From contig JAHFKE010000002.1 in the NCBI GenBank assembly GCA_023245515.1, forward strand, positions 1 through 31,211: a stretch of 31,211 nucleotides of DNA, read 5' to 3'. The translations under genes and the position numbers were made by a program. The notes under the pieces were generated by a model. That model had not been told where the DNA came from, searched no databases, and saw nothing but the letters and a program-made list of their open reading frames with translations. Origin of the DNA: Candidatus Levyibacteriota bacterium. Lineage in GTDB: Bacteria > Patescibacteriota > Microgenomatia > Levybacterales > UBA12049. This document shows, piece after piece, positions 20,932 to 29,540 of this stretch (within the stretch, counting starts at the first letter, position 1; each line of letters starts with the position of its first letter).

Positions 20932-22503
20932 ATGTTAAGTTTTCGCCCTTTGGGGCCTATTGCAAAAGCTTTGATCGAAACACTTGAAGAGAAGGAAGTC
21001 TCTTCCCACGAAGAGCATAGGATTACCGTAAACCCCATCGTCTCAAAGTTCGCTTCATGGTATGAGCGCCTCAGAAATGCTATGGAATTTCGCGAGGATG
21101 AAGTGATCTTGCGGGCGACCATTGAGCGGGTGCTTAAGCGCAGACTCCTTTTGGGAGGTAATGGGGCGACTACAGCCGAGCCACTTATCAAGGAGCTTTT
21201 GTGGGCGAGGTATCTTCCTGATCATGATATAGGAGAATCGGTGGTAGAGAAGGTAAGGGATTCAATCGACCTGTATCTTTCTCTCAGATTGCGGGTGCTC
21301 TCCCATCATCACGTTTCCGAAAGCACGATCAACGAGTGGATTTATGATCTCATGTCGGCTGATATTCAATATATTCTTAATTTCAAAAAAGACAAAGAGT
21401 TGATGACTAATTTTATGTTCCACGTTCTTAAGGATGATGTTGTGGTGCAGGATGAAGCAGAGGAGACAAAGGATGCTCAAGTCTTTATGGCTGTTCGCAA
21501 GGCTTTTGCACGAGACGACCTTGCTTTTCTTCGTTATCACTTATTTTCTCAGTATTTCGGCAAGCTGACCCCAAAGACATTAGATTACACGGTTACCCAC
21601 TTTATTAAGGGGTATCACGAGATACAAAAGCAGATCAATCATCCGCTTAAAGATAAAATCTATACCTATGCTAAGAGGAGAACTGCGGCATTTTTTATTC
21701 TTGATGATGTGCTTTCGTCCCAAAAAGATAATCTGAAGACGATTCTTGAGAGCGAGGAGGCTTTAGAGGAGGTCGTTTTTGAGGCCTGTGAGAAGCGTTA
21801 TAAGAGCATCGGAGCCCGTGTCAGAAGGGCTATTATTCGATCAGTTCTTTTCATTGCGTTGACCAAGGTCGCCTTCGCTTTTGCCGTTGAAGGATCATAC
21901 GAGCGCTTTATTTATGGCCATGTGATCTGGTCATCAATTGTTCTCAATACCAGTATGCCGCCGGTCATCATGATCATTGTTAGCTTGTTCATTAGGACTC
22001 CAGGGATTGATAACTCAAGGCGTATCTTGCAATACATCACAGAACTTTTATATGAGAAAGATCCACGCCTAGGCAATCAACTCATTATTGGCAAGAAGAA
22101 GGATGATAATCAGTTCATGACGGCATTTAATATCTTGTGGCTTGGTGCATTCCTCATATCCTTTGGAGGGATTACCCTTATTCTTAGCAAGCTTCATTTT
22201 AATCTCATAAGTCAGTTCATCTTCATCTTTTTTCTCGCAATTGTTTCTTTCCTATCATACCGCATAAGCCTTATTGCCAATACGTTCAAAGTGGGGGAGA
22301 GGCAGGGTCTTTTAACGCTTATCGTGGACTTTCTTTTCATGCCCGTTATTATCGTCGGCCGTAAGCTGACCCAAAGCATTGCCCAGATCAATATTTTTCT
22401 TATGCTCTTTGATTTCTTCATCGAGGCTCCTTTCAAATATCTTTTTGCATTTTTGGATCAGTGGTTTTACTTCCTCCACAATAAGACGGAAGAGTTGGAA
22501 TAA
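20932..22503 (+). CDS. Conserved-looking membrane protein of unknown function (523 aa)
   Basis: No named family recognised. The first 300 residues are soluble and helical, with many charged heptads. From about residue 300 there are membrane spans (AIIRSVLFIALTKVAFAFAV, IVLNTSMPPVIMIIVSLFI, FNILWLGAFLISFGGITLIL, FIFIFFLAIVSFLSY). Further hydrophobic stretches lie near the end, closing with FFIEAPFKYLFAFLDQWFYF. I associate this C-terminal segment with large CPR membrane proteins, from memory. The Met at 20932 is the first in frame after the -10. It stands alone between the copper cluster and trxA. Confidence 0.75.
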   Translation: MLSFRPLGPIAKALIETLEEKEVSSHEEHRITVNPIVSKFASWYERLRNAMEFREDEVILRATIERVLKRRLLLGGNGATTAEPLIKELLWARYLPDHDIGESVVEKVRDSIDLYLSLRLRVLSHHHVSESTINEWIYDLMSADIQYILNFKKDKELMTNFMFHVLKDDVVVQDEAEETKDAQVFMAVRKAFARDDLAFLRYHLFSQYFGKLTPKTLDYTVTHFIKGYHEIQKQINHPLKDKIYTYAKRRTAAFFILDDVLSSQKDNLKTILESEEALEEVVFEACEKRYKSIGARVRRAIIRSVLFIALTKVAFAFAVEGSYERFIYGHVIWSSIVLNTSMPPVIMIIVSLFIRTPGIDNSRRILQYITELLYEKDPRLGNQLIIGKKKDDNQFMTAFNILWLGAFLISFGGITLILSKLHFNLISQFIFIFFLAIVSFLSYRISLIANTFKVGERQGLLTLIVDFLFMPVIIVGRKLTQSIAQINIFLMLFDFFIEAPFKYLFAFLDQWFYFLHNKTEELE

Positions 22504-22537
22504 GCAGGTTTTGTCGATAGTAAAGTTCCTCTTGACC

Positions 22538-22567
22538 CTCCTTCGCCAAGGCTACGGAAGGGCAGGC
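22538..22567. repeat. CTTCGCCAAGGCTACGGAAG repeat upstream of trxA
   Basis: CCTTCGCCAAGGCTACGGAA followed by GGGCAGGC. GGCTACGGAAG also occurs at 15601 in another spacer. CTTCG and CGGAAG arms allow a small hairpin. It precedes the trxA -35 by some 20 nt. Confidence 0.55.
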
Positions 22568-22587
22568 GTTTTGTTTCAATCTTCTTA

Positions 22588-22616
22588 TTGACATGCCTTA
22601 GACCGCTTGATAAGAT
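22588..22616 (+). promoter_or_regulatory. trxA promoter (perfect TTGACA, 17 nt, TAAGAT)
   Basis: A perfect -35 at 22588-22593, an ideal 17-nt spacer and -10 TAAGAT at 22611-22616, 11 nt before the ATG. The same -35, spacing and TAAGAT occur before the tRNA-Ala/23S unit. Confidence 0.75.
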
Positions 22617-22627
22617 GAGTAAACATT

Positions 22628-22954
22628 ATGGCAGAAGCAGTTTTCACAGATCAAAATTTCCCACAAGATGTCCTCAAGAGCGGTGTTCCTGTCGTTGTTG
22701 ATTTTTGGGCTCCATGGTGCGGTCCTTGCAGAATGGTATCGCCCACAATTGAGGAGCTTGCGAAAGAGTATGCTGGTAAAGTAGTCGTTGGAAAGATGAA
22801 CGTTGATGAGAATACAAATACCGCAGGTCAATTTGGCGTCATGAGTATCCCGACCGTTATGATCTTCAAAAATGGCAAGCCGGTCAAGTCCGTCATCGGA
22901 GCGCAGGGGAAAGAAGCATACAAGAAGATGATTGATGAAGCATTAGCCGCATAA
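22628..22954 (+). CDS. trxA: Thioredoxin
   Basis: General cytoplasmic disulfide reductant, 108 aa. The active site WCGPC has C31 and C34 in VVDFWAPWCGPCRM. The cis-Pro loop is GVMSIPTVMIFKNGK. All standard features are present. Its reductase trxB lies 2.5 kb downstream, separated by a secreted glycosidase. The message starts at most a few bases before the ATG, judging by the promoter. Confidence 0.97.
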   Translation: MAEAVFTDQNFPQDVLKSGVPVVVDFWAPWCGPCRMVSPTIEELAKEYAGKVVVGKMNVDENTNTAGQFGVMSIPTVMIFKNGKPVKSVIGAQGKEAYKKMIDEALAA

Positions 22955-23047
22955 TCTATCCACCAGGTACGTATCTTCAGCCAACCCATATGGCATCTTA
23001 ATAAAGCTTAAATAATATATACTGAATATGGGTTCTTCTCACAAAGT

Positions 23048-25387
23048 ATGGAGCAATATCCTTTGTACAAAAACAAACAACTGCCGTATTTATTCATTGT
23101 TCTATTACTTCTTATCGGTGTCGTAGTAGCTGTTAGCGTACTTATACAAAAACCGCTCCCGCTACGTAGTAAAGCGGCAAGTGGCCTGCTTATTATCCCG
23201 CCCACATTCCCAAAATTTTTTGCATCCGATCCCAATCTGGGACCACTCCTTACCGATATGTTTTATAGGCATTACTCGCAGCAAGTAGGCCCGAGTGCTT
23301 TTACCGGTGATCAGCAAACTAATTGGAGAGAGTGGAATGCATTATCCTCAGTCTGGGTCAATACAACTCTTAATAAGGTCAGTAGCACTTCGAACAAACC
23401 AAGCGTTTATGGCGGAGAATGGCCGGCAGATGATATGCATGACTATAATCGGGAGTTGCGTCACGCACTGCTCACGACAAAGATGGATGCTGACGGTTAT
23501 GTATGGATGTATGGAAGTAAGGATCGGGGTTGGCCCTTTCCGGAGCCTCCTTGTAGCGCACCTGGACAGACAGGATGCTACGATACGCGTCATCCTGTTA
23601 CGAATACCTCATTTATTTTGGCAAGTAAGCTTTACTATCTTTGGACGGGGGATAGAGACTTTCTCCAGGCAAATATGCCGAGAATTCGAAATGCAATCCA
23701 TTTCCTACAAACAAATCAAAAAGGTGATGCGTATTGGGTTTTGCAAAATGAATGGGCAGGGCATGATGGAGTTCCTGGAACGGGCACTGGAATAGGCTCG
23801 AATTATTGGGATCTACTTCCTTTCGGCTGGCGGGATACCTATGCCACCATGCAATATTATGCGTCTTTGCAGGCAGTGGCTGATTTGGAAGATATTGCCA
23901 AAGCTAACCCCAACGTGAGTATTCCGGTAAATCAATATGGAGAAACCCCTGAAAGCTTTCGACATAAAGCCTCAATGGTAAAACAAATTGCGGGCAATTA
24001 CTTTTGGTGGGATCCTGATTACCAAGGAACAGGCTCAAAAAATTATCGAAAAGGGAGGTTTTTTGGCGTTGTAGACAAAAATGGAAACAGTAAAGATTAT
24101 GGATTTGTATGGCTCAATTTGGAAGCGATCTATTATGGTTTTGCTAGTAGCGACCAGACACTCGCAATTCTTGATTGGCTGGACGGCAAGATTATCTTAC
24201 CCGGTGACACTTCCATCGGTTCTGATATCTATAAATGGGTGTTTGCGCCCCGGTCATCGACTCGTAACAATCCTGACTGGTATCTTTGGCTATGGGGCGC
24301 AAATCATACCTGGGAAGATCAAGTACAAAACGGAGGAACATCATTCTACCTTTCATTTTTCGATCTTTTTGATCGTGTCAAATATCTTGGGGCTGATAAT
24401 GCATTTCGTCGTTTGCAACAAATAACGAACTGGTATCAAACAGTCCAAAACGCAGGAGGATATCGGAGTTATTATCCCTCCGGTATGCTGCAAGGGTGTA
24501 GTACGCCGGGTAAAATTGGCATAGATTGTGAATTTGTTGAATCGACCATAGTTCCCACCTCGTTTCTCTATGGATTTTTGGGTATTGAGGCAAAAGGTGA
24601 TGGGCTTCATATAACCCCAAAAATTCCGTCGAACTTGTCATATATTGGAGTAGAGAACCTCTATTTTCAGGGAAACACCTTTAAAATCACTGCGCAAAAA
24701 ACCGGATCAACGAAGCTTCAGCTTGTGAAGCCTCGTTCATATGAAGTAACTGTTCTTGATGGACAAGAATATGTTATTCCTCCACGTATAGTTCTTGATG
24801 CACCAACGAATACGCCAGCCCCCCAAAACCCAAACCTAACGCTTGATACTGCAAAAGTAAATGTGACGCTTTTATTACATGGGATTGGGAAAGGTGGGGA
24901 TACCGTTAATCCAGTGGGTACAAGTAGCTCTAGGCCAATTCATGCACAGCGGACAGTTAGTCTGGAGTTCTATGATCTCAACAATCAATTGATACTATCT
25001 TCTCAAGGCATGGTTAGCTACAATCCCGCAGGCGGTAATTTTCAAGGGATTATTACTGTTGCGAATATATCTGCAGGATATTACAGGATAAAAGTAAAAG
25101 TATCTCGGTACTTGCAGAAGCTACAATCGGAAACTACCTTTTTAGCTCCTGGACAGACAGTATCCCTGGCTTCTTTAGCATTGACTGCAGGAGACAGCAA
25201 TGACGATAATCGTGTTTCTATACTTGATTACAATATGTTAATTGATTGTTTTTCAGACTTCGTACTGCCCAGGGATTGTAGTTCATCAAAGAAAAAAGAT
25301 GCGGCTGATCTAACAGATGATGGAAATGTGAATCAATTCGACTACAATCTCTTAATCCGTGGGATGTCAGCGGAAACAGGACAGTAG
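23048..25387 (+). CDS. Secreted/anchored six-hairpin glycosidase with dockerin-like C-terminal repeats
   Basis: Probably hydrolyses an external glycan. Residues 12-33 form a membrane span (LPYLFIVLLLLIGVVVAVSV), followed by a PLRSKAA junction that may be a cleavage site. Residues about 50-530 look like an (alpha/alpha)6 barrel with many aromatic and acidic segments (YGGEWPADDMHDYNRELRHA, GWPFPEPP, VLQNEWAGHDG, EDQVQNGGTSFY). It is closest in feel to alpha-rhamnosidase or trehalase-like enzymes. A beta domain follows. The C-terminus has two EF-hand-like dockerin repeats, GDSNDDNRVSILDYN (from D716) and DLTDDGNVNQFDYN (from D754). The substrate is not known. A TATACT box lies near 23017-23022, 25 nt before the ATG. 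Confidence 0.8.
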   Translation: MEQYPLYKNKQLPYLFIVLLLLIGVVVAVSVLIQKPLPLRSKAASGLLIIPPTFPKFFASDPNLGPLLTDMFYRHYSQQVGPSAFTGDQQTNWREWNALSSVWVNTTLNKVSSTSNKPSVYGGEWPADDMHDYNRELRHALLTTKMDADGYVWMYGSKDRGWPFPEPPCSAPGQTGCYDTRHPVTNTSFILASKLYYLWTGDRDFLQANMPRIRNAIHFLQTNQKGDAYWVLQNEWAGHDGVPGTGTGIGSNYWDLLPFGWRDTYATMQYYASLQAVADLEDIAKANPNVSIPVNQYGETPESFRHKASMVKQIAGNYFWWDPDYQGTGSKNYRKGRFFGVVDKNGNSKDYGFVWLNLEAIYYGFASSDQTLAILDWLDGKIILPGDTSIGSDIYKWVFAPRSSTRNNPDWYLWLWGANHTWEDQVQNGGTSFYLSFFDLFDRVKYLGADNAFRRLQQITNWYQTVQNAGGYRSYYPSGMLQGCSTPGKIGIDCEFVESTIVPTSFLYGFLGIEAKGDGLHITPKIPSNLSYIGVENLYFQGNTFKITAQKTGSTKLQLVKPRSYEVTVLDGQEYVIPPRIVLDAPTNTPAPQNPNLTLDTAKVNVTLLLHGIGKGGDTVNPVGTSSSRPIHAQRTVSLEFYDLNNQLILSSQGMVSYNPAGGNFQGIITVANISAGYYRIKVKVSRYLQKLQSETTFLAPGQTVSLASLALTAGDSNDDNRVSILDYNMLIDCFSDFVLPRDCSSSKKKDAADLTDDGNVNQFDYNLLIRGMSAETGQ

Positions 25388-25435
25388 GCTTTTTGGAGAT
25401 ACGAAAAGAGACTACCAATTTCATAAAAATCATAG

Positions 25436-25441
25436 TATAGT
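25436..25441 (+). promoter_or_regulatory. -10 box of trxB
   Basis: TATAGT, 9 nt before ATG 25451. The surrounding T/A alternation gives other possible registers. Confidence 0.4.
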
Positions 25442-25450
25442 ATATATTCT

Positions 25451-26365
25451 ATGTACGACGTTATTATTATTGGCTCCGGTCCCTCCGGTCTCACAGCCGC
25501 TATTTATACCACTAGAGCAGCCTTAAAGACTCTTGTTATTGCAGGTGCCAAATGGGGTGGGCAGCTCATGCTGACAACCGAAGTTGAGAATTTCCCCGGT
25601 TTTCCCGAAGGTATTCAAGGTCCCGATTTGATGGCCAATATGCGTAAACAGGCAGAGCATCATGGGGCAGAGATAGTTGATGTCAACTTTATTAAAGGAG
25701 ACTTTAGTAAGGCTCCTTTCAAAGTCGAAGCAGGCGAGAAAACATATGAAGCCAAGTCTATCATTATCGCGACGGGTGCTGATACAAAGTGGTTGGGGGT
25801 TCCAGGTGAACAAGAGCGAATAGGGCGAGGGGTGTCATCATGTGCTCCGTGCGACGCACCTTTTTTCAAGGAAAAAGATGTTATTGTTGCAGGGGGAGGG
25901 GATAGCGCGATGGAGGAGGCTTGTGTTCTGACTCGTTTTGCCAAGAGCGTCACTATCGTACACCGCCGGGATGAGTTCAAGGCTTCCCAAGCTATGCTTG
26001 ATAAGGCCAAGGCCAATCCGAAGATCAAATTTGTCCTAAACTCTCAGATTGTTGAAATTTTGGGAGAAAATGTCGTAACAAGCGTGAAGCTTAAAAATTT
26101 AGTGACCACTGAAGAGAGCGAAATGTCGACGAATGGTGTTTTCGTAGCCATAGGTCATATTCCAAATAGCGCTGTCTTTCCCGGCATTGAGGTAGATGAG
26201 AAGGGTTTTATTAAGGTACACGAGCATACAAAGACTAATATCGAGGGAGTTTTTGTAGCAGGAGATGTCCACGATAGACAGTATATGCAGGCAATCACCG
26301 CCGCCGGTTTCGGCTGTGCCGCAGCTCTGGAGGCAGAGCGGTGGTTAGAACATCAAGAGGGCTAA
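25451..26365 (+). CDS. trxB: Thioredoxin reductase
   Basis: FAD- and NADPH-dependent flavoenzyme that reduces thioredoxin. It has the FAD-binding IIIGSGPSGLTAAIYTTRA near the start. The redox motif CAPC is at C131 and C134 in SSCAPCDAPFF (usual form CATCDG). The NADPH domain has AGGGDSAMEEA and HRRDEFKAS. The C-terminal FAD segment is VFVAGDVHDRQYMQAITAAG. Length 304 aa, normal. The Asp after the second Cys is kept. A decayed second copy of the C-terminal segment lies downstream of the stop. Confidence 0.96.
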   Translation: MYDVIIIGSGPSGLTAAIYTTRAALKTLVIAGAKWGGQLMLTTEVENFPGFPEGIQGPDLMANMRKQAEHHGAEIVDVNFIKGDFSKAPFKVEAGEKTYEAKSIIIATGADTKWLGVPGEQERIGRGVSSCAPCDAPFFKEKDVIVAGGGDSAMEEACVLTRFAKSVTIVHRRDEFKASQAMLDKAKANPKIKFVLNSQIVEILGENVVTSVKLKNLVTTEESEMSTNGVFVAIGHIPNSAVFPGIEVDEKGFIKVHEHTKTNIEGVFVAGDVHDRQYMQAITAAGFGCAAALEAERWLEHQEG

Positions 26366-26413
26366 TCTCCCCGGCTGTATCAATCTCTCCATCCGTGCTC
26401 TTCGTGCACACGT

Positions 26414-26494
26414 CGTGGTGTCGATGATACGCGGCAGGCTGTCGCCGGTTTCGGCTGTGCCGCAGCTCTGGAAGCTGAAAGACGACTCGAGCTC
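26414..26494 (+). pseudogene. Decayed second copy of the trxB C-terminal segment
   Basis: Read in one frame it gives GVDDTRQAVAGFGCAAALEA, then ERRLEL. It matches the VHDRQYMQAITAAGFGCAAA end of TrxB with two small deletions. Thirty bases (26443-26472) are identical to 26302-26331. The rest differs in codon choice (GAAGCTGAAAGA against GAGGCAGAGCGG). No start codon or upstream domain is present. The flanking sequence from 26366 may hold more of it, but too eroded to read. Confidence 0.75.
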
Positions 26495-26526
26495 AGGTGG
26501 CCATGCTTGAAATCTCATAGTTCTTA

Positions 26527-26535
26527 TGATATAGT
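26527..26535 (+). promoter_or_regulatory. Extended -10 promoter of the GT2-like gene
   Basis: TGATATAGT, 6 nt (CGCCCC), then ATG 26542. No room for a ribosome site. Confidence 0.55.
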
Positions 26536-26541
26536 CGCCCC

Positions 26542-27759
26542 ATGTTAAAAGAGGTAAGTGCGGGAGGCGGAGCTTCTCGATTTGATTTTAGTCCATTTCG
26601 GGATCGGAGTAATACTCCACAAGGTTGGCGTGAAGCACATGCTGCTTTTTGGGAACAATATGAATCTCCTCGTTTTGAAGATGGAGCGAATGTCAGGTGG
26701 CAAGAATCTACCGGCTTAGCCCCACAAGATAGTCGCTTTACGCTTATTGTTCCTATCCACAATGAACAAAGATTTCTTCCTGATGCTCTTGGGGCACTTA
26801 TGTTTTCCGACCTTCCCAGCGATGTAAATGTAAATATCGTGCTGGCGACGAATGCCTGCTCTGATAGAAGTGGTGCTATTGTTGATGGATTTATGCGTGG
26901 AGTTGGAAGTGTAGAAGAAGTACCTTTTGACGATGCGTTGAGGACGAAGCTGGATGATAAGGGTCTGGATACGACGTTTAAGAGAGCCACTGTTGGTAAT
27001 ATAACGATTATGCACGTAAATACGACAACACCGGGAAAAGCAAATGCTATGAATTTAGGGAATGCGTTGGCAATTGAAAGTGGCCATGCTATTGCGATGA
27101 GTGTGGATGCAAATAACTTTTTAGAGCCTGAAGCTTTACGAAATATGTTTGGTGAGGCGCATAAAACTATTGTTGATAATCCTGACGGAACAGCTGTAGT
27201 AACAGGAAATGATAAACATGTGATGCCTCCTTCAATGGCGCATAGAATAAAAAAGATAATAAAAAGAAATTCAGAAGGAGTGGGAGTTGCAGGGGAGTCG
27301 AAGCTAAATGGATGGTTTAATGCCTGGGATACAGGATTCGTGGCAGAAATTGGAGGCATTCCACAAGTGGCAAGTGAGGACTATGCCTTAGGTGTTGCTA
27401 TTCGGAGAGCCGGACGGAGCTTCCACTGCGCATCAGGCGCGACAGTATGGGGTTATGAGGCAAACAGTGTGAAAGAGAGAATTAGTCTGTATGCTCGTGC
27501 TGTTCGTGGGAGATTGCAAATGCTTGAGCAAGATCCAAGCGCTGAACTGGAGACATTAATACGTGAAGACGCTGAGTATATGCGGCCATTAAAAGAGAGG
27601 GTAAAAGGATTATACGAAAGAGCTGTACAGAATAAAAAAAGAGCGCCGTTTCTTGCTATCAAGTTTTTAATGTACGAGCGAGGTATTCAAAAGGGGAGAA
27701 AGGATTTTGAAAGAGATCCCCAAAATCATTCCTGGGAAAGCGTTGGCTCTACAAAGTAG
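26542..27759 (+). CDS. GT2-like glycosyltransferase (405 aa)
   Basis: Likely transfers sugars in envelope polysaccharide synthesis. A GT-A core starts at about residue 66 with FTLIVPIHNEQRFLPDALGA. TNACSDRSGAIVD follows, then GKANAMNLGNALA and AMSVDANNFLEPEAL, where SVDANN takes the place of the DxD metal motif. WDTGF and ASEDYALGVAIRRAG supply the acceptor-loop and catalytic-base (ED) region. There is no membrane span, so it is probably cytosolic. The first 65 residues are a charged, unusual extension. An insertion of about 30 residues (GVGSVEEVPFDDALRTKLDD) interrupts the early core. The ATG is fixed by the -10 box 6 nt upstream. Confidence 0.8.
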   Translation: MLKEVSAGGGASRFDFSPFRDRSNTPQGWREAHAAFWEQYESPRFEDGANVRWQESTGLAPQDSRFTLIVPIHNEQRFLPDALGALMFSDLPSDVNVNIVLATNACSDRSGAIVDGFMRGVGSVEEVPFDDALRTKLDDKGLDTTFKRATVGNITIMHVNTTTPGKANAMNLGNALAIESGHAIAMSVDANNFLEPEALRNMFGEAHKTIVDNPDGTAVVTGNDKHVMPPSMAHRIKKIIKRNSEGVGVAGESKLNGWFNAWDTGFVAEIGGIPQVASEDYALGVAIRRAGRSFHCASGATVWGYEANSVKERISLYARAVRGRLQMLEQDPSAELETLIREDAEYMRPLKERVKGLYERAVQNKKRAPFLAIKFLMYERGIQKGRKDFERDPQNHSWESVGSTK

Positions 27760-27805
27760 TTTCATACTTCAGATAATACCCCTTAATAAAATAAATAGAG
27801 TGAGA

Positions 27806-29500
27806 CTAAACCCCGTTAGTAGCTGAATTCGGATGCTCCTTAAGATATGTATGGTATTTTCTGGTAACACCCTCTAGCACTGCTTGAATTCTCTCTTTTG
27901 GCATGCTTCTCTGAAGAGCCCCAAGGACACCGTGGGCATTAGCTTTTGCTACCGTCCGCTCTTCGTCTGTTAAACCCGGTAGCCATTCCCACCATATTTG
28001 TCGATGTGATGTTTGTAGTCTCTCGTTTTGTTCACGGAGAAGGGCAATTGTTTCTCTTGCTTGCGCTAACCGCCTGTCTGGCGTTAGGTCTCCCTCAGTG
28101 ACTGGAATTATGCTCCCGGACGACAAGTCTTGTATTTGTTCTTGTAATCGTGCGTTTGCTCTTTGCAAGCTGGTAACTTGTTGTTGTGCATCCCGTTTGT
28201 CTTCTGTTAGTCTGCCTATTTGTTGCTGTAGCCGCGCCTTTTCTGCCTCTAATCTTGCGACTTGTGCTCCACCTTCTCTTTGTTGTTTCTCCCGTGTTAG
28301 TCTGTCGACCTGTTCCCGCAATTCTGCGTTGGCCCCGCCGAATATGGTAACTTGTTGTTGTGCACCCTGCTTATCTTGCGTAAGCCTGTCTACCCGTGCT
28401 TGTAATCGCAAGTTTTCTTTTTTCACGTCCTTGGCTTGTTGTTCCGCTTTTAGTTTGTCCCGCCTAAATATCTCTACTTGATGTCCAGCAGCTCCAGCGT
28501 TTTTTTGTGTTGTTTCGGGTTTTGCCTGATTTGCTGGTTGCTCCCTGGATTGATCTCCCTGTCTTAATTTTGGCTGCCAAGACAGAACAGGAAGCTCTGG
28601 CCTTTTGATACGTGCGTTTCTTGCAAGTTCATAGATCTCAGCTTCCGACATACCAGGGTTGATATCGGATTTTATAGATTGTATAAGGGCTTTTGTTTGC
28701 TCTGAGCCCAAACGCCTATCAATTGATGCTTGGATCAATGCACGCTGCATAGCAAAGTGCTCTTGTCCGGGATATGTGAAGGCTACCACTTGAAGACGGG
28801 TTTGCGTCAGGTTCTTAGAGCGCTCCTTTCCTCCCGTTGCAGTTCTTACATCCTTTACCAGTTCAGGATCAGATGCTTCTACGATTTTAAGAATCCCATG
28901 CATCGCACTGACTGTTTTATCCCAGCGTGTACATTTCTTTTCTACCCAGTCTTTCAGGCGTTTTTTTTCATCACGCGATAGATCTGCATTGTCAGATTTG
29001 TCATTAAGTGCTATGCCAAATGCTTGCGCAACACTAATACCTTTCTCTAAGAAAGGAGTGGTAGCATAAGATTTCTCAATCCATTTGGCGATACGTGGGA
29101 ATTGTACGGAGCGTACAGAACTTGCCGCAAGAATACGATAGTCAAATAGTTCTTCATCTGAGAGTCCATACAGCACTGTAGCATTAATTTCCTCATCTCC
29201 TGAGCTTTTTTTGCCTTCTGTCCGGTGGAATCCATCGATGATATCATAGACAATCTCGCCTCGTTCACCAAGGCGTGCTCTTACAGCAATTGGAGTGAGC
29301 TGTCCACGCGTGCCCTTCATTGATTCTCCAAGTTCTTGCGAGTGTGATTGATCAGTGAGTGATTCATCTGTAAGCACGGAGGCGAGTTTGATTGTTTCAA
29401 GACGTTCTGTTTCTACCCCGTGACGGAGAAGCTCACGGGGTGAGAGGAGGGCTGTTTCTCTATTGCTTCTTATTGTATCTGATTCGGTTGGTCTGGACAT
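27806..29500 (-). CDS. ParB-like N-terminal domain protein with long coiled coil (564 aa)
   Basis: Residues about 35-100 look like a ParB/sulfiredoxin-type domain, with a QLTPIAVRAR strand and the IIDGFHRTEG motif (D89-R93, compare G-x-HR of ParB). The middle is helical and could bind DNA, but no clear HTH is identified. Residues about 345-490 form a Gln/Arg-rich coiled coil built on a 58-codon unit that occurs twice (RLTQDKQGAQQQVT and RLTEDKRDAQQQVT). The C-terminus is a short globular part (WWEWLPGLTDEERTVAKANA). No parA is next to it, so classical plasmid or chromosome partition is not supported by context. A regulator or nucleoid-organising role is possible. ATG 29500 has a 31-nt gap to its -10. 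Confidence 0.7.
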   Translation of the reverse strand: MSRPTESDTIRSNRETALLSPRELLRHGVETERLETIKLASVLTDESLTDQSHSQELGESMKGTRGQLTPIAVRARLGERGEIVYDIIDGFHRTEGKKSSGDEEINATVLYGLSDEELFDYRILAASSVRSVQFPRIAKWIEKSYATTPFLEKGISVAQAFGIALNDKSDNADLSRDEKKRLKDWVEKKCTRWDKTVSAMHGILKIVEASDPELVKDVRTATGGKERSKNLTQTRLQVVAFTYPGQEHFAMQRALIQASIDRRLGSEQTKALIQSIKSDINPGMSEAEIYELARNARIKRPELPVLSWQPKLRQGDQSREQPANQAKPETTQKNAGAAGHQVEIFRRDKLKAEQQAKDVKKENLRLQARVDRLTQDKQGAQQQVTIFGGANAELREQVDRLTREKQQREGGAQVARLEAEKARLQQQIGRLTEDKRDAQQQVTSLQRANARLQEQIQDLSSGSIIPVTEGDLTPDRRLAQARETIALLREQNERLQTSHRQIWWEWLPGLTDEERTVAKANAHGVLGALQRSMPKERIQAVLEGVTRKYHTYLKEHPNSATNGV

Positions 29501-29531
29501 AAGTTAACGGAGCAGGATGAGGCAGGCCCTT

Positions 29532-29540
29532 ATAATAGCA
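29532..29540 (-). promoter_or_regulatory. Extended -10 promoter of the ParB-like gene
   Basis: TGCTATTAT on the minus strand, 31 nt before the ATG. One of the few genes here with a real leader, though no clear Shine-Dalgarno site is present in it. Confidence 0.45.

Noticed and set aside
24653..24673. The glycosidase contains ENLYFQG, the exact TEV protease recognition site.
   Set aside because: It lies in the natural strand pattern of this enzyme class (a GVENLYFQG-type strand near the end of the barrel), and nothing around it looks engineered. Taken as coincidence.
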